The position numbers were made by a program, and so were the translations under genes. A stretch of DNA of 64,000 nt from Pieris napi (Eukaryota; Arthropoda; Insecta; Lepidoptera; Pieridae): assembly GCF_905475465.1 (NCBI RefSeq), contig NC_062249.1, positions 9,932,501 through 9,996,500 on the forward strand, read 5' to 3'. Below are positions 1 to 11,991 of this stretch, piece after piece. Numbering within the stretch: the first letter of the stretch is position 1; each line of letters starts with the position of its first letter. The notes beneath the pieces were generated by a model. That model was not told the origin of the DNA and did no database searches. It was given only the letters and a program-made list of their open reading frames with translations.

Positions 1-18
1 TAATAGGTGTAACGAACA

Positions 19-1084
19 GTGTCTATCGCGAGATTGCATTGTAAAAATAATTATCTACGTGATTTGATTATACAGTTAGAAGACAACTTGGAGTATTTTC
101 TTCACCATGAACTGAATATAGTCCACCAACATTCTGCTTTTAAAATTAATAAGACAAATTTGACAGTAAGAGAAGCTGTGATTCACGTGAACCTTAGTGA
201 CTTTAAACAAAATACGCAGAAGAAATTCCATTTTGGAGGTGCACGTCAACAGATAAGTCTGTACACAGTTGTAACTTACACGAAAGAAGAGGCATCAGGT
301 GAAGTAAAGACAACATGCTATTGTTCGATGTCACAGATTTTGTTACATACGCCTCCAGCTATATGGGCACACTTACAGCCAATTTTGAACAGCTTGCCAC
401 CAGAAGTAGAGATCCTCCATTTTTGGAGCGATGGACACAATATCGCACTAATTTAATAGAAGTTTACCCAGCTCTTACAGACTTTACCTGGAATTACCAT
501 GAAGCTGGACACGGTAAGGGAGCTTCAGATGGTGTTGATGCTGTTTGCAAAAGATCAGCCGACCTATTGGTAGCTAGTGGCAAAGATATAGCATGTCTGA
601 GCGATTTGTCAGATGCTATTCAGAAAAACTGTCCTGGCATTAATGTTTTCGTTATGACAAAGATATTTTAGACAAAGACGCTTTGCTTGCTAGTGCTAAA
701 ACACTCATAAAAACTTTTGCTGGTACTTTGCGCGTCCATCAGGTGTCATGGAACATTGAAGATCCGACAACATTGAAAATGAAGTCTTTAAGCTGCTTTT
801 GCAATGAAGATATACATTGCGATCATTCTAAGCTTGGTGTCATGACATACTCGTCTAATAAAAAATCTCGTCTCCGAGTCGAAGATGTTTACGTCCCTGA
901 TTCAGAGTCCGAAAACGAGACTCCTTTTGACATTGAACAAATAATAACTTCAAAAGATCGCAAGCACCAAATAAAAAATATTCAACAACCGTTGACATCC
1001 AAAGAAACGCTTAAAAACGGCGCATTAATAATAAATATGATAAAAAAATGTTGCCTGATTATAAATTTCAAGAACAATCTTTGA
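19..1084 (+). pseudogene. Frameshifted relic of a mobile-element-associated protein
   Basis: Three overlapping open stretches in three frames (19-456, about 436-671, 650-1084) read as one decayed protein. The first ends in a HFWSDG motif, the second resumes with TQYR and contains an EAGHGKGASDGV stretch, and the third continues with a Cys/His-containing tail (SLSCFCNEDIHCDHS). The frame changes near base 436 and again near base 650, where an acidic DKDILDKD stretch spans the break. I recall this HFWSDG...HGKGASDGV arrangement from uncharacterised, multicopy arthropod proteins that travel with mobile elements, but cannot name the family. No ATG opens the first piece, and its start lies at or beyond the window edge. 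Two frameshifts argue for a dead copy. No function is claimed. Confidence 0.55.
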
Positions 1085-1089
1085 TAAAA

Positions 1090-2217
1090 GTTGATTATTT
1101 CAATTGTATTCTTTGTTTTATTGCTTCTAATTATCTCCCCTGGTCAAATACGTATCTACCCTTATCTTCATGTCTCTACCCTGCCTGATGTATTTACCCT
1201 GGCCCTCTAAAAAGTGACAAAATATGTTTTAAGTAACTTGCCCTTACGTGAGTAGATACACAAACGAGCCAAAAATCATAATATATATCTATAATGGATA
1301 AACTCCAACTTTTATCCTTGGCCGTCTCCTCCATACACGAAAAACCTCTTATATAAGAACTACCCGTACATTATATTAAAGAGGAGAGCTTTGATTACTT
1401 GTTTATTAGTCATGAATTTTTAAAACTACAGGACAGCTTTATTTATTTTTTATTTTATTTTTCATAGGCTATTTTTTTCATACAGTGTAAATTCTTTATG
1501 ACGAATTTCAAGGGTCCGAGCATTTTTATTCGTTATAGAGAGGTATCGTTATAGGGAGGGAAGAATTAATGTATGTGTATTGGGTATTCCGTTATAACAA
1601 CAGACGTTACAAATATGTAGTCAAAAGTTTAAACTGTACTTATAAAACGTTCAGTCGTGTTTTATAATTTGCTGTTAATGTATGAAGTTATAGCGGAACA
1701 TTAATTAATAATTAAATATATGTATCAAACAATTTACTTTAAAACAATGCATATGGAAGTAGAAAGTACATGTACTTGAAATAGCTGACCTAACCGGGTG
1801 CTTTCGTCACAGTGAACAGTGTCACCTCACTTAGAATATTTAGTACCTACTCGTTAGCACATCGCGCTCAACGTGAATTAAAACTAACTACTCTTGCAAT
1901 GTTGCCTTACGTGGTCACTGGGCACGAACAAGAATGTTCGATGTTTCAAACCGTCCATGTTATAAAATAAAACGTTTGTTATTTAGATGAACGCTCTGAT
2001 GACACCCTTCATGTATGTAGTGTGTGGTCTCAGTTTCCGCACTGAGTGGCCCATTTGGACCGTTGTGCGTAGTCTTGGTTAATTAAGCCAGCCTAGCCAC
2101 AGCATATAAAAATAATATAAATCAATCTAATTGCACTCTATTAACTATGGTAGTGTGATGTCTCTTTCTGTCCAATTGTGTTTACGCGTGATCAATAGAG
2201 ACAGATAATTTAGAACA
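1090..2217. other. Gene-free AT-rich stretch
   Basis: No spliced or unspliced coding signal seen. Around 1500-1570 there is a short Tigger-like MITE remnant (repeated CGTTATAGAGAGG / CGTTATAGGGAGG). Confidence 0.5.
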
Positions 2218-2267
2218 GTCTAATTGCGTTTGAATTAAAGAACAGTTTAATTCAAACGCAATTAGAC
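2218..2267. repeat. Perfect short hairpin
   Basis: About 22-base arms, GTCTAATTGCG... and ...CGCAATTAGAC, separated by a 6-base loop. It sits immediately left of a MITE and may be a footprint of an earlier insertion. Confidence 0.75.
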
Positions 2268-2273
2268 GCATTA

Positions 2274-2506
2274 GAGCGCGGCCACACGATGCGTTAACGG
2301 TGCGGTGCTGCGCCGGAGCGGTGCCGCAACGTCATCCTACATACAAATTACTATACCATGTCACACGCCGGACTTGTGACCTGCGGGACGAGGCGGGGAG
2401 GTGTAAAATATATTGCCACACCGCAACGCCCGTGTACATCCTATAGCTCAAAGTAATTGCGGTGCGGTGCCGCACCGCACCGTTACCGCATCTTGTGACC
2501 GCGCTC
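2274..2506. mobile_element. PIF/Harbinger-type MITE with TTA target duplication
   Basis: A 233-bp GC-rich element whose ends are inverted copies of GAGCGCGGYCACA followed by a GCGGTGCGGTGC-type stretch. It is flanked on both sides by TTA (2271-2273 and 2507-2509), the three-base target duplication typical of PIF/Harbinger elements. It has no coding capacity; the GC-rich composition stands out against the AT-rich surroundings. Confidence 0.65.
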
Positions 2507-4397
2507 TTAGGAAGGTCTTTACCGAAACCGACGGCCGGGAAATAAGAACACCTAAAAGTAAAATAATTGCCAATCTTTCAAATACATCATTGTGGGCTAA
2601 GTATGTATGTTTTAAAAGTAGTAAAACTCGCTAACTCTTATGACTTAATCTTCACCGTTAGCTGACCTTAAGTGACAATAGGACAATACCACTTTGTTCT
2701 TGTTCGACCGTTTAAGCTCAACTACAAGGCCCACAATCAAAACTTGAGTGACAAAACTGCTGCAATAAAAACATGAATACAAATAAAGAAACATGATACG
2801 CCCGAATTGGATCAATCAATCAAGAACCGCAAAAAAGTCAGGGGAATATAGAGAACAAAATTTTAAAATGATATATCTTCCCGCAAATTAAACGCTCTGA
2901 AAAAAGACTGAGATAAAACAAAATATGAATCAAATTATATAAGATTTGGTATAATAAATAAAACTACTATCCTAATTTAATTTTATAAATTAATCTACTA
3001 ATATCATAAAATTGTACACCATTAAATCAAAATTCGATATATAGATATTTTTTTCGATTTGTTGTAAATCAGATAATAGAATCATGTGGGCCACGCGTGC
3101 CTTACCACTTAGCACATACTGCATTAAAACAGGTTTTTATATCAACAAACGACACGTAAAAGTTATTTGTATTTCAACACATTAGACGATCGTCAATGAC
3201 GAATAAAATTATCGAACAAATGCCATGTTTATTGTATTGGCTAATCATTTAATAAGTACCTACACAAATATAATTATAATACTCAGTACAATATGCATAC
3301 TAGTTTTATATCAGAAAATCTTAGATAATCACTCACTACCTCAATCTTTTAAAATGATTGGTGTGTGATGGAACTACGTAATTTTGTATGACAATTAAGG
3401 TTTACAATTATTTACCAAAATAATTAAAACATCTTCAGACTAGAGTCTTTAAAAAGCGACTTGGTGTATTACTTTTGGAAAAAATGTATTATTCAATAAG
3501 TGATTATTTGCGTGAGACACTGTAGTTGATATAAATTTAATTACGTATGATATGTATGATACAAATAATATAAGAATTGACCAATTCATATGACTAATAA
3601 TGTAAAATTCCTTTTAAGACAAATTTGCGCGCCATTCTGTGTGGCAGAATATGCGTTTTACATTACATTTTTGTGCCATATTCTTGCAATAAATTATTAT
3701 TATGTGTAAGTTGTACATTCCGTCAATAATAAAGGTCCCGTGTTGTCGATTAAAATGCAATAAATGAGATTTATCCTGTGTTAAAACAATTCTGTCCATA
3801 CTTTAAGTGACTTTTTATACAGAAATAAGTCTATTGATTACGAGGCGGTAATTGAAATCTTTGTCCTGAAATATCAGAATACCACATGTATAAACAAGAC
3901 TTGTGTAATATGGACATCTGTTGTACTTGTCTAAACATTCTTAACACATGACCTAAGTAGGTGCCATATTGGTTGTAAATAAAAATATGAACATTTTAAA
4001 TGCCGTGCAATATACTATTTTTTTTTAAGTTTTTTTTCATCCCCAGTATTGATTTATTAGTGCTAACCTATGATTTTAGAGCAATAGGAAGCCCCTCAAA
4101 ATATTATAAAATTAAAACATGTCCATTGTTCATTTATATCTAATACTCATCCTGTTAATAAATTGTCGTAGAAGTAATTCTAAAATTAGGAATTGTTAGC
4201 TAAAAATATGTTTTTGTTATAAATAATATTTTTATATAAGATTTGGTCTATAAAGATTAGGTTAGATAAATTAAATATATAAAGCTTTGGTTAGTGCACA
4301 ACAAATCCACATATATATATGTATTAAAAATCTTTTAAGTTATAGATTAGTTAAAAAATGTCAATTCTTCATGCCTGTTACTTTAAATTAAAAATCA
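2507..4397. other. Gene-free AT-rich stretch
   Basis: Only short chance reading frames are present. No splice-supported exon or recognisable repeat end was found. Confidence 0.45.
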
Positions 4398-5584
4398 CTA
4401 ACAATCTTGCAGAGTCCATGAGTTGGCTGGTGAATGTGGAGATAAGCTGTAGATAGGCACACCAAAATGCTCTCTCAAACATGAGCTGTTTGTATTCTTC
4501 ATAGCTTGAACCAGCATTTTTGTAGATTTTCCAACATTTTCACCCTTTTTGAGAAATGTGGCAATATCTACACCGCAACTTTCATTGACTGCTTTTCTAC
4601 ATTCAATTGCGGATTGTGGTGACATTTTTTCAACTCCAAGAGCTGAATTACATACTTCATTTACTAGTTCTAGTACAGCAACATCAGTTTGAAAAATTAC
4701 TTCACAGCAGCCTAGTTTTGAAAAAAACATTTTAGAAATATATTTATGTCAATACTACAAGCTAATGAGCTTGGTAATTGTTTAATGACCTATCTTATTT
4801 CACTTATATTCATCTTGGAATATGAATCCTGAAAAATTAAAACTTTTACAAGGACTAATGGATTTTCCATTGGAAAGAAATTTATAACAAAAAACTAATT
4901 AAAAAAATACTTCAATACCTTTTATGGTTTAATATTTATGCTGAATGTAGTGCTTGACCTTAATAAAGTATGTTTATTGTTAAATATGTATAGAAGTATT
5001 CTTCTGGTCCAGTATTGATCTCTGGTCCCAAATCTTCTCAATAATACAAATAATATGGTTTTATATAATCTTATGATAATATCCTTTCAAGTACTTCTAC
5101 TCTTCTTTAGTATTGAAGCTTAATATAATTTTATTGTTATACAATTATCTAGCACATTCCTATCAGACTGAATGTAAACAATTAAACATTTGCTTAAAGT
5201 CAACAAGTTACTGGACTGAGAAATATTTGCATTAGAATATCTATCCCTAAGAAAACTTTACTTAGATAATCTCAGTAACCTATGTAATAGCTTAAAAACA
5301 GCATTTAAATTGTTTAATAATGCCTTCAAAACCAATTTATAGGACAAAAAACGTATAATTAGCGCTGCTAACGCGCTTCTAGGTCGCACTATTGACATTG
5401 AGCTAAGAGTTAAAAATACTTATTTACCTGCCTCCCGGTCGAATTTGTTCGGTTTTAGTTGCTCCTGTGTGTGACCCACGATCAAAGGAGACAGAATCCT
5501 GGGCCACAACACTGCGAAACATCCCACAACAATCACTAAAACCAACATCGTTTTTCGCGGACCTAACACCTCGTCGATGGCCAT
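4398..5584 (-). CDS. Small membrane-anchored protein, RIC3-like N-terminal region (2 exons)
   Basis: Exon 1 is 5584-5428 and exon 2 is 4711-4398; donor CAG|gtaaataag, acceptor caaaactag|GC, phase 1. They join to a 156-residue protein. The ATG at 5584 starts a short hydrophilic head (MAIDEVLGPRKT), then a membrane segment at about residues 13-36 (MLVLVIVVGCFAVLWPRIL). This resembles the RKT-hydrophobic-GCFAVLWP segment of insect RIC3, an ER chaperone that promotes nicotinic acetylcholine receptor folding. The rest is Cys-rich and probably lumenal (GCCEVIFQTDV, SCGVDI, NSSCLREHFGV), with seven Cys after the anchor. It ends at TAA without the long tail usual in RIC3, so it may be a short isoform or a RIC3-like paralogue. 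The gene structure is well supported; the family name is tentative. The 716-bp intron holds nothing recognisable. Confidence 0.6.
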
Positions 5585-5639
5585 TGTTTCGTCGTGTTTT
5601 TCGTATCGTTATCGATAATTCACGCACAGCCGGTTGCAC

Positions 5640-7639
5640 TCTACGGGAACATATTCGTGTGTGATATAAATAAAGTTTTCCTCAATTTTATTGCGCGACG
5701 AGAAAGCAGTCTCTAGAATGACAGCTCACAGCTGTCAGTTGGCAACCCTTCAGCCTCCACCCCGCGTTACGGGAGCGATCGGAAAGTCGTACAATCAACG
5801 GTGCGTTTATCTTCTTTTCTTCTTGAATCTTCTAATGATGACCGCCGATGGATTGAGCTGGCTCGATGTGACACAGCCGTATATCATAGTCAATCAGCTA
5901 TGCCGACATCTTGCCTTCCCAGCCACCGGCTTTTAGTGTGATATCTATAGTCACTAAATAAGTTTCAAATATTGACTTAATAATTATCAAGTAGAAGCGA
6001 GCGTGCGGCGCTCTGGAGCCTCGGTACAATATGCCTGGGCGCGGAGGCGGCGCTGGCTAATAACCCTTCCCCACCGCGGTATGGTCTACGCGCGCAAGAT
6101 GAATACCAATTAGCCGCTTGTAGGCATTTGTTATTAGATGGTAGCTTATGGTCGGGTACCCGTACATCTAACTTTGATGTACTTTTCCACAAAGCTCCAC
6201 GTGAGCTGTAAAATTGTATTGATATGGAATGTTACTGTCACACCCATGAGTGTAACCTCATAACTGATGAAACATGACGAACATACACGGTAGTGTGCTT
6301 CCGTGTACGTTCAATCCATTTAAACATTAATTGTTATAACGTTCCTACAAGCTATACTGAGACTAAATCGCCTTACCGCGGTCGGCGTAAATATAAATAC
6401 ATAACGTATTATAACAGATAATTTTATATTTTCTCTAAAATCTAAATTCATACCTAATAAGTACGTTTAAAAACTTTAGATATGTAAACAATATTGTATG
6501 TGGGCTACCTAAAGTTAACAGGTCCTACAAATAATTAAACTGAAATTATCGAAACACTCGAAATGTAGAGCTTTGTATAAAATCTATTTAATTCGCGGTA
6601 ATGTCCGTTAAGGAACTTTTAATTTAATGCGTAGTAAGTACCTACTATCTTGTATGAAAGACAACATCGCTATATGTTGTTTGCTGACTCTGATTTCGAT
6701 GCAACTTTACTCTAAAATATCACATTACAAGAACGCCTTGTTTTAAATATCCTAGAGATAAGCCTACCTTAACATAAGCAAACATCCTAAAATGCTGTCG
6801 AAAATAAACATGTCTAATAACAAGTTTATTTATGTATCTATCTTTATGTATTATGCGGTCTATCGTGAAGAAATTGTTGATCAAGGCAACCTTTTTTAAA
6901 TATTATGAAGTCGAGTAAGGGGTATATTTCAGCGCATGTTCATTTCTTTAACTTTTTACAATAGGCAACTTTTCAATCAGCCTTCCGTGTCGTACATCTT
7001 CGGTGTTTTAGGGTGTAACTTCTATTCATTCGATTTCATTTATGTACTAACTTTTGCGCACATAGAAAGGAAATTTCGTGGTGCGAAGGATACACTTACA
7101 CTATCTAGGTAAATGCAGGCAGAGTTTCATGTGATGTAAAGAAACGGATACAATTTCATACTAAATTAAAGTTTTCCCATATATTCTTCAGTTCACTATA
7201 TGAATATGAAGTTACAAGTATCAGTATGAGGCAACCTGTTTGACACAGCATAAGCACCCAATATAATTCGATGGACCGCTTTGTATGCAAAGCGCACACA
7301 TCCCTTGAACAATGGGTTGGTAGCGCTCCTTTCCACGCAGGAAATGTCGGACGCGTATGTACTACGAAGAGGGTTGCCATATATAAAAATGTCTACCTGG
7401 ATGCAAGAGACAGCGACAATAAACACGGGACATCCTGGTTAGTTTCCGGTGAAGTTTTGGTTCACGGAAATGCGTGATTCAAATTTAAGTTGCAACATTT
7501 CCGTATTCTATTTTTAAAACATGTATTCAAGCCTTTTTAACAGTTCTTCAAAAATCTTCGTATTATTTATGCAGAAATATAATCTTGGGATTTGAAGTCT
7601 CAGCAGTTCTAAATTACCTTGTTTGCTATGTTTAAGTAT
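5640..7639. other. Gene-free intergenic stretch
   Basis: Left edge is the presumed promoter side of the RIC3-like gene (moderately GC-rich, about 5450-5900). Beyond that it is AT-rich with no exon I can support. Open frames on both strands here lack splice sites or family motifs. Confidence 0.4.
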
Positions 7640-7800
7640 TTCCGAACCAATTCGACTTAGGGACTTTCAAGAAAAGAGCGTACCAATTCTTAAGAGGCCG
7701 TCAACGCACCTACAAGCCCTCGTGCAATGTGAGTGCCTATGGGCAGCGGTATCACTAACATTAACATCGGGTGAGCCTCCTGCCCGTTTGCCCCCCTGTT
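7640..7800. repeat. Lepidopteran dispersed repeat (GAGCCTCCTGCCCG family)
   Basis: Contains CTTTCAAGAAAAGAGCGTA and GGTGAGCCTCCTGCCCGTTT, wording that recurs in this window at 25895-25980 and 46985-47065 (opposite strand) and 57558-57660. This is a very common lepidopteran repeat, probably the 3' end of a CR1-type LINE. Confidence 0.55.
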
Positions 7801-7972
7801 CTTTAAATAAAAATATAAAAAATTACAGTTACGTTCTTATAGTTATAGTTAAATTATCTTGATACTTAACATGGAAGAAATTAAAAGTAGATATATAATT
7901 GTTGTTAATAACTGAAATGAAACGTGCAAATAAGGATTATGTTCGACTCGCCACGCACATACATTGGCTGTT

Positions 7973-8018
7973 AAAGCAAACTTTATAGATATCATCTGGT
8001 ATCTATAAAGTTTGCTTT
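7973..8018. repeat. Perfect 19-bp-arm hairpin
   Basis: AAAGCAAACTTTATAGATA, an 8-base loop, then its exact reverse complement. No flanking element is recognisable. Confidence 0.85.
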
Positions 8019-8511
8019 TGAGAAAAAAATTACTGAAAATAATTTTTCAACTAACGGTTACTATGCAACGAAGATTATATTGAAAAGAATCCTTTAACGC
8101 ACCTGTAAGCCTCTCGAAGTTGCAGGTGCTCATGGGGTGTTTATTACTTTATTTAAATTCCCTTGAGCCGTCAGAATACAGAACACTTATGTCACTCTAA
8201 ATTCATCTTCAGGTATGTAAAGAAACTTAAAAATACGCATGAGCTGCTGAGAAAATAGCATGCACTAAGTAAATTGTCCACAAACTCTGTAAATTGCATC
8301 CAGGAATTACATGAACTGAAATATCATGAACTGAGTACTGAGTAAGTATCTGCTGGCAATAACTGCGCAGATAGGACTCTGTATTTCAAAAACGTATTGA
8401 GCTTTGCTTTAGTAATTTTAACAGTGTGCGCTAATCAGTAGTATAAAGCATGTGTTGTATGAACCGTATTCCATACGTTGTATGTATGAAAATACTATAC
8501 AAATACTATTA

Positions 8512-8956
8512 CAGTGGAAGTGGACTCTCGGTAATTTGATTTTTTCCGTTCCCTTGAAAAATTCTCGATAAATTGAATAAAATCAATGGTAATTGGTCCC
8601 CTCGGTAGTCATCAACATGGAATAATTTGAAGTCTGGGCTTCCCTACTTTCTATAATTTGATGTGTTTATCATGCACAGATCTGTTAATTGTTTTTTAAA
8701 TTACTTCAGACAGTGATAGGCTGAAGTCGCTCACTCAAAAACAGATAACAAACTTCTTTTTGAAATAAAAATGTGTGAATAATTGTATTTCATTGTTATA
8801 TAATAGTTATATAGAAATAATAGATCACGCATTTTGATCAAACTCTTATTTACTTGAACCCCCCTCCCCTCGTGGTTATTTAAATGCTTGTTATTTTGAA
8901 CTCTGGGTAATTTGAGATTTATCTCCCTTAAGTCTCAAATCATCGAGATTCGACTG
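8512..8956. mobile_element. pogo/Tigger-type MITE
   Basis: Ends are inverted: CAGTGGAAGTGGACTCTCGG at the left and ...CATCGAGATTCGACTG at the right, flanked by TA on both sides. CAGT..GAA.CTC termini with a TA duplication are typical of pogo/Tigger elements. Interior has repeated (C/T)GGTAATTTGA blocks and no transposase. Confidence 0.65.
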
Positions 8957-9181
8957 TAATACCTTACAATTTTTTTTCTTACAATAAAGTTCACAAAAAA
9001 GAGTGCGACTTTCATCATCTAGCATATACAATAATTATGGCGAATAAGTATTATTTTTACTTAATTTTCTACAATACTAGTGAATAGCTTAAACTAAGGC
9101 AATGATCATTAACAGACTTAGTGTTCTATAATGTTTTGACACTATGTTCGTGTGTCCAATTTACCGCACTTGCACTTATAT

Positions 9182-9470
9182 TCACTACACTCAAACTCAA
9201 ACTCAAAATATCTTTATTCATATAGGTAAACAAGTACACTTATGAACGTCAAAAAAGAAGTTAAATTAATTGTAAATTTACATTTACTTCCAGTTCCCAA
9301 GTCAAGGGCGTAGAGTGGAAAAGAGGGCACTAGGTTTATTAACTCAAAAGGTTTAGTTCTCTTAAGGCGTCTTATTACTGATGAGTCAAGAAGTTTGATT
9401 GCCTCAGCATTCACACGGATTTGTAACCTTACAATAATAATAATAAAAATGTCCTAATTATAAGTTTAAC
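9182..9470. mobile_element. LINE 3'-end fragment
   Basis: The stretch CTCAAAATATCTTTATTCAT followed by AGGTAAACAAGTACACTTAT is the reverse complement of a 3'-terminal LINE sequence found very often in Lepidoptera. It ends at the right in an (AAT)n-type run at about 9432-9448. No coding sequence is intact. Confidence 0.45.
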
Positions 9471-9574
9471 ATTGAGATGGTTGAAGTTTTATGCGTTTAT
9501 AAAATATCTAGCAATCCAGTGTGCTTTTTGGCAGAGGCCTCCCCCAGCCTCCAATGACATATCTTATACATTTA

Positions 9575-9960
9575 TAAAATTCTAGTGTCACAATGTTAGT
9601 TACCGTACTCCTCCGAAACGGCTTGACCAATTTTTATTAAATTTTATATGCATAGTAGGTCTGAGAATCGGCTACTATCTATTTTTCATACCTTTAAGTG
9701 TCAACCCCTAACATTTTATTTTTATTTTTTGGACGAGATTTTAATTATTAATGTTTTTATGATGCATGCATGAAGAAACAAAAATACATACAACGCTTAA
9801 TTTTCACCCCTCTACGATCAACCCTTATTTTTTATTATTGATAGTCTATATTTTTATTGAACTCAAAAAAATCCTAGAAATAATATACATGGCAAAACGA
9901 TGTTTGACGGGTCAGCTAGTATCATATTATAATAATATCTTACTTAAGATATAGAATATA
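9575..9960 (+). repeat. Dispersed repeat shared with 38940-39400
   Basis: Contains CTCCTCCGAAACGGCTTGACC; the reverse complement of a close copy lies at 38990-39100. It ends in GGGTCAGCTAG|T, a Helitron-like CTAG terminus followed by T. Open frames inside it are not genes. Confidence 0.5.
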
Positions 9961-10287
9961 TTAAAATTCTAGTGTTTCTCTTCGAGGCTAGATGAGACAC
10001 CATGTGGAGGTCTTAAGATGAAGGGGCGGTAGTAACACGTGGGTGTAACTATCAAGTTTATTAGACGAATGAGTTATGTAAGAGCTGATTCACACATTTA
10101 ATTCCACGCCCGCCAGCCATCTGTAGTCAATGGCTAATTTAGATAAGCTTATCAAACTTGAATAAACTTAAATTTATTCAAGGGATAATTTTTGTATGCC
10201 ATATTTAGTAATAAGCTGTGAAGTATTATAACAATGTTATTTGTATAGATGTATCATCATCATCAATGGTTGATGCTCAATTAAACT

Positions 10288-10775
10288 TCACCATCGCAAT
10301 CTATCTAGTGCTTCCCGCGTCCAATTGCGAACCCCTATTGTTTCGAGGTCCTTGACAACTCCACCCCACCAACGCAACCTCGGTCTACCGGGTTTTCTTA
10401 TGCCACCGGGTTGTGAGTTTAGTAAGGACCTTGAGGTTCTGTCTTTCGCCATTGGTGCACATGTCCCAGCCACTTGAGCCTGTTGCACTTTATGAATTGG
10501 ACGATATTGGCGTCGTCTAGGATGTTATAAAGTTCTTCATTGTAGCGGATACGCCAAACACCGTCGTTGCAAACAGGACCAAAGATTCTTCGAAGAATCT
10601 TCCGCTCGAAAAAAGGGAGAGAGATCTCGTCTTTCTTGCTAAGGGGCCAGGTTTCAGAACCATAAGTGAGCACTGGTCGCAGCAGATTTTTGTACAGAAC
10701 AAGCTTGGTATTCTTCCTGAGAAGTCGCGATTGGAAATATCTGCGAAGGCCAAAGTAACAGCGGTTTGCCATCAT
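10288..10775 (-). pseudogene. Broken non-LTR reverse transcriptase C-terminal fragment
   Basis: The minus strand encodes the C-terminal end of an endonuclease/reverse-transcriptase polyprotein: LRPVLTYGSETWPLSKKDE, FERKILRRIFGPV, NRLKWLGHV, then after a frame change near 10440 GRPRLRWWGGVVKDLE. These are the post-RT motifs of RTE-like LINEs. Only the last ~160 residues remain, in two frames, so the copy is dead. Repetitive TCATCATCATC marks the 3' end near 10255. Confidence 0.7.
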
Positions 10776-10799
10776 GATGCGATGTATAGATGTATATCA

Positions 10800-11990
10800 T
10801 ATTCCAAATTGAACCTTTTAGTTTTACATACATATAATAAAAACCTTTTATAAATGATACAATTTAACACTGTCGGAATTAAAACGCTTATCATTATTGT
10901 TTTTATACAATTATTTAAATTAGATTAAAAATATTTAATCCTGACATCTAGCAAACTTTACAGGATGAATGGTTATGGGTCGATTATTTCGAAACATATT
11001 AATTATTAATACGTTGTTGCATTATTAGTACATATACAATCAGGTAACATACATTATTAAGGAGGCAATGGGCTGATTTAACTCTAACAAGCGATCTCTT
11101 CTAGACCCTAGAAAGGAAAAAGAAAAACGAATTACTAATGGTAGAGTAAAATGTGCATAACTAAATTAAAATTAAATTAAATTAAATTACAAGTAACATC
11201 TAAAACAAAAAATAACTAAACAAGTAGGTACATATTTACTTGTAATAACGCTATCACAGTAAATTAATTAAATGTTGATTTTTTTACGTCTCAAAACATT
11301 AAAATACATCTTTAAACAGAAACTACGTGTGAGTTCCTGTAATCTTCAATAAGGCATAGACAACTGTTTTAACTGGCAAGTAAATAGTGCCGCATTTGCC
11401 TTCGGTTTTACTGAAAATAAAAGCCAAGAAGGCTTTTATCTCACTGAAAAAAACAATTGCTTGTCCACTGAGTCATAGAAACGGTTACCTAACTAGGTAC
11501 ACGAATTGTAAAAAATCATCTAAGGTAACATCCAACCGTCGCGTGCGCATATCTCCGCGTGCCGCCATTGTAGTGAACTATACGCGATTTGAATTTTTTT
11601 ACATATTGAGGAAAATGAGGGGGGACTAAACATAACTTGTTACCAACACCAGTGATACGCTTTAAATACCTAAATAGATTATTTTAAACCGTGATAAATT
11701 TTAAATATATTTTCTTTTACTATACAAAAGGAGCTTTATAATATACTAATAATCTAATCACCAATATACCAGCGTATCTTGGTGCTGGTCTCAGATGTTT
11801 CTTTAGTAATTTTTTTATAGGATAGGGGCAACCGAGCCTACAAAAAGTCTATAAAGCGCAATCATCGCAGCCCATGGATACATTAGTAGGTGCGTTTCTT
11901 CTCTTTTTTTAAACAATATTGGAGGTCGTATCTCCGAAGAAAGACCGGGCTACCGGGTGTCGACACACAAAAGTCAAAATAATTTATTCA
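10800..11990. other. Gene-free AT-rich stretch
   Basis: No coding or structured feature found, apart from a short (AATTA)n run at about 11160-11187. Confidence 0.4.
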
Positions 11991-11991
11991 T

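Noticed and set aside
5467..5936. Plus-strand open frames over the RIC3-like promoter/exon 1
   Set aside because: They are antisense to a spliced, membrane-anchor-encoding exon and have no motif of their own.
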